In this document: piece after piece, positions 62,566 through 64,000 of the stretch
Layout: the number at the start of each line of letters is the position of its first letter
How positions within the stretch are numbered: position 1 is the first letter of the stretch
From: Chryseobacterium sp. VAUSW3
GTDB taxonomy: Bacteria > Bacteroidota > Bacteroidia > Flavobacteriales > Weeksellaceae
DNA length: 64,000 bases
Direction: 5' to 3'
NCBI RefSeq assembly: GCF_002205795.1
Contig: NZ_NIUY01000001.1
Span: forward strand, 62,001 to 126,000
Position numbers and translations under genes: made by a program
Notes under the pieces: model-generated
What the model was told of the DNA's origin: nothing
The model's database searches: none
What the model saw: only the letters and a program-made list of their open reading frames with translations

Positions 62566-64000
62566 ATGAACCCAGGAACGATTTTGCTCTTATTTGTTTT
62601 CGCGTATTTTATCGGTTTATTGGTGATCTCGTACATCACCAGCAGAAATGCCGACAACCAGTCATTCTTTATCGGAAACAAAAAAAGCAAATGGTGGCTT
62701 GTAGCGTTTGGGATGATTGGCACCAGTTTGAGTGGCGTTACGTTTATTTCGGTTCCGGGAACTGTCGGCAAAATAACAGCAGGAGATTATCCCTTCGGTG
62801 GATTCGAATACTATATGCTGGTAATCGGTTTTTTTATCGGCTACTTTATCGTGGCATTCGTTCTTCTGCCTCTTTATTACCGGATGAATCTCACTTCCAT
62901 TTATACCTATCTGGGGCGGAGGTTTAATGTAGAAGCTCACAAAATCGGTTCTCTGTTCTTTATTATTTCACGTTCCATTGGTGCAACAGCAAGATTATAC
63001 TTAGTGGTAAATGTATTGCAGATATTTCTTCTCTCGGCTTTAGGCGTACCGTTTTGGGTAACTTCTGCTGTTATTCTTATCATGGTTTTACTCTATACAT
63101 TCGAAGGCGGGGTAAAAACAATTGTAATTACCGATACACTTCAGACTTCATTTATGATCCTGAGTTTGGTGGTTTGTATTATCTTTATTCTCTCCAATCT
63201 TAATTTATCCGCAGGCGAAGCATACAATGTGCTGGCGGCTAAAAACTATACGCATTTCGTTAATTTCGATGTAAACTCGAAAACATTTTTCCTGAAAACA
63301 ATTCTCGGCGGTATGTTTATCACGATCGCCATGACTGGTCTGGATCAGGAGATGATGCAGAAGAACATTTCTGTAGACAATCTTAAAAATTCCAAGAAGA
63401 ATATGCTCACTTTTGCAGGAACACTTTTACTTGTGAATCTTGCCTTTCTTTTCCTGGGAGGACTTCTATACCTGTTCGCCATGGAAAATGGTGCTGAATA
63501 CGCAAAAATCGTTGATATCGTAAACGGGAAAGAAAACATTACCAATGTTTTTGGTTTTAAAGATGCTGCAACAGGCACTGTACATAATATCATGGGCGAC
63601 GATCTTTTTCCTGCACTTTCGCTTCAGGGCTATTTCCCGCTGTTTATCTCGGTAATTTTCATCATTGGTTTAATTTCCGCACTTTTTCCTTCTGCAGATG
63701 GCGCATTAACTGCCGTTACAAGCTCATACTGTGTAGATTTATTAAACATCAATGAAGACACAACCAAAACTGAAAAGCAGAAAAAAAGACTGCGGATGAA
63801 GATTCATTTAATCTTCACCGCCATTTTCTTCGCTTTAATCATGATTTTCAAAGCCATTGATGATAAATCAATCGTATATCTCATCATGGAAGTTGCCGGT
63901 TATACTTACGGACCGCTTCTGGGACTTTTTGCCTTCGGGATTTTAACCAAATATCAGATTACCAAAAAATATGCAATCATTGCCGTAACTTTGCTGGCAC
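62566..64000 (+). CDS. sodium:solute symporter (SSS family), 3' end cut by window
   Basis: 478 residues visible, open to the edge. Hydrophobic, about 13 membrane segments expected. SSS marks: DNQSFFIGNKKSKWWLVAFGMIGTSLSGVTFISVPG in parts (about 31-66, TM1 sodium-site region), GGFEYYMLVIGFFIGYF, the TFEGGVKTIVITDTLQ motif (about 179-194) and LFPSADGALTAVTSSYCVDLL (about 378-398). These carriers take up sialic acid, myo-inositol, sugars or nucleosides with Na+; the substrate is not readable. The C-terminus is not seen. Confidence 0.9.
   Translation, partial: MNPGTILLLFVFAYFIGLLVISYITSRNADNQSFFIGNKKSKWWLVAFGMIGTSLSGVTFISVPGTVGKITAGDYPFGGFEYYMLVIGFFIGYFIVAFVLLPLYYRMNLTSIYTYLGRRFNVEAHKIGSLFFIISRSIGATARLYLVVNVLQIFLLSALGVPFWVTSAVILIMVLLYTFEGGVKTIVITDTLQTSFMILSLVVCIIFILSNLNLSAGEAYNVLAAKNYTHFVNFDVNSKTFFLKTILGGMFITIAMTGLDQEMMQKNISVDNLKNSKKNMLTFAGTLLLVNLAFLFLGGLLYLFAMENGAEYAKIVDIVNGKENITNVFGFKDAATGTVHNIMGDDLFPALSLQGYFPLFISVIFIIGLISALFPSADGALTAVTSSYCVDLLNINEDTTKTEKQKKRLRMKIHLIFTAIFFALIMIFKAIDDKSIVYLIMEVAGYTYGPLLGLFAFGILTKYQITKKYAIIAVTLLA

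Overview
The window looks like chromosomal DNA of a flavobacterium, most likely Weeksellaceae (Chryseobacterium/Kaistella-like). Four things point there: a SusC/SusD/SusE starch system; a type IX secretion (T9SS) component next to ubiE plus a secreted peptidase carrying a T9SS sorting tail; near absence of Shine-Dalgarno sites; and more than twenty copies of the Bacteroidetes -7 promoter element TAnnTTTG, several with an upstream TTTG 18-20 bases away. Base composition is moderately AT-rich with long A/T intergenic runs. I saw no tRNA, rRNA, CRISPR array, insertion sequence or prophage.

Layout. 1-13.1 kb, all on the minus strand: a starch/maltodextrin utilisation locus, in transcription order susC, susD, two SusE/SusF-type surface lipoproteins, a terminator, a GH97 alpha-glucosidase (SusB type), a GH13 amylase (SusA type), a secreted NTF2-like protein and an MFS sugar transporter cut by the window edge. 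Surface glycan is bound by SusD/E/F, imported by SusC, hydrolysed in the periplasm by GH13 and GH97, and the sugars cross the inner membrane by the MFS carrier. A 334-bp AT-rich intergenic region with a nested inverted repeat separates it from metG.

13.4-31.3 kb: housekeeping and envelope genes: metG, a DUF4349 lipoprotein, a lipocalin-like lipoprotein, a possible eRF1-domain-like protein, dnaA with a tyrosine phosphatase and an RsmI-family methylase, a YbgC-type thioesterase, peptidase E, a secreted GH43 protein, a TonB-plug-like secreted protein coupled to pheA, an M1 aminopeptidase with T9SS tail, rarA, a FabI-like/FabH pair, yidD and lgt.

31.3-53.3 kb: nicotinamide-nucleotide repair, mscL, a serA-type dehydrogenase, a HAD phosphatase, idi, gcvT, Hsp20, small zinc-motif and ArsC-like proteins, rny, a structured RNA that is probably the flavobacterial 6S RNA, zapA with a coiled-coil partner, porT-ubiE, a second FabH-like enzyme, a membrane phosphoesterase, alaS, YceI, an orphan ABC ATPase, a PhnA-like zinc protein and an RsmB-type methyltransferase. 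Two related copies of an intergenic repeat lie at about 35.55 and 51.9 kb.

53.4-64 kb: asnB, a DHA2 drug exporter, then a run of redox genes (pirin, NAD(P)-binding reductase, luciferase-like flavin oxidoreductase, second pirin, catalase, small acetyltransferase), ending in a sodium:solute symporter cut by the right edge.

Nothing in the window is convincingly a wholly new system. The best targets for follow-up are the 6S-like RNA, the intergenic repeat family, the nested inverted repeat upstream of susC, the plug-like protein coupled to pheA, and the two-pirin redox cluster.
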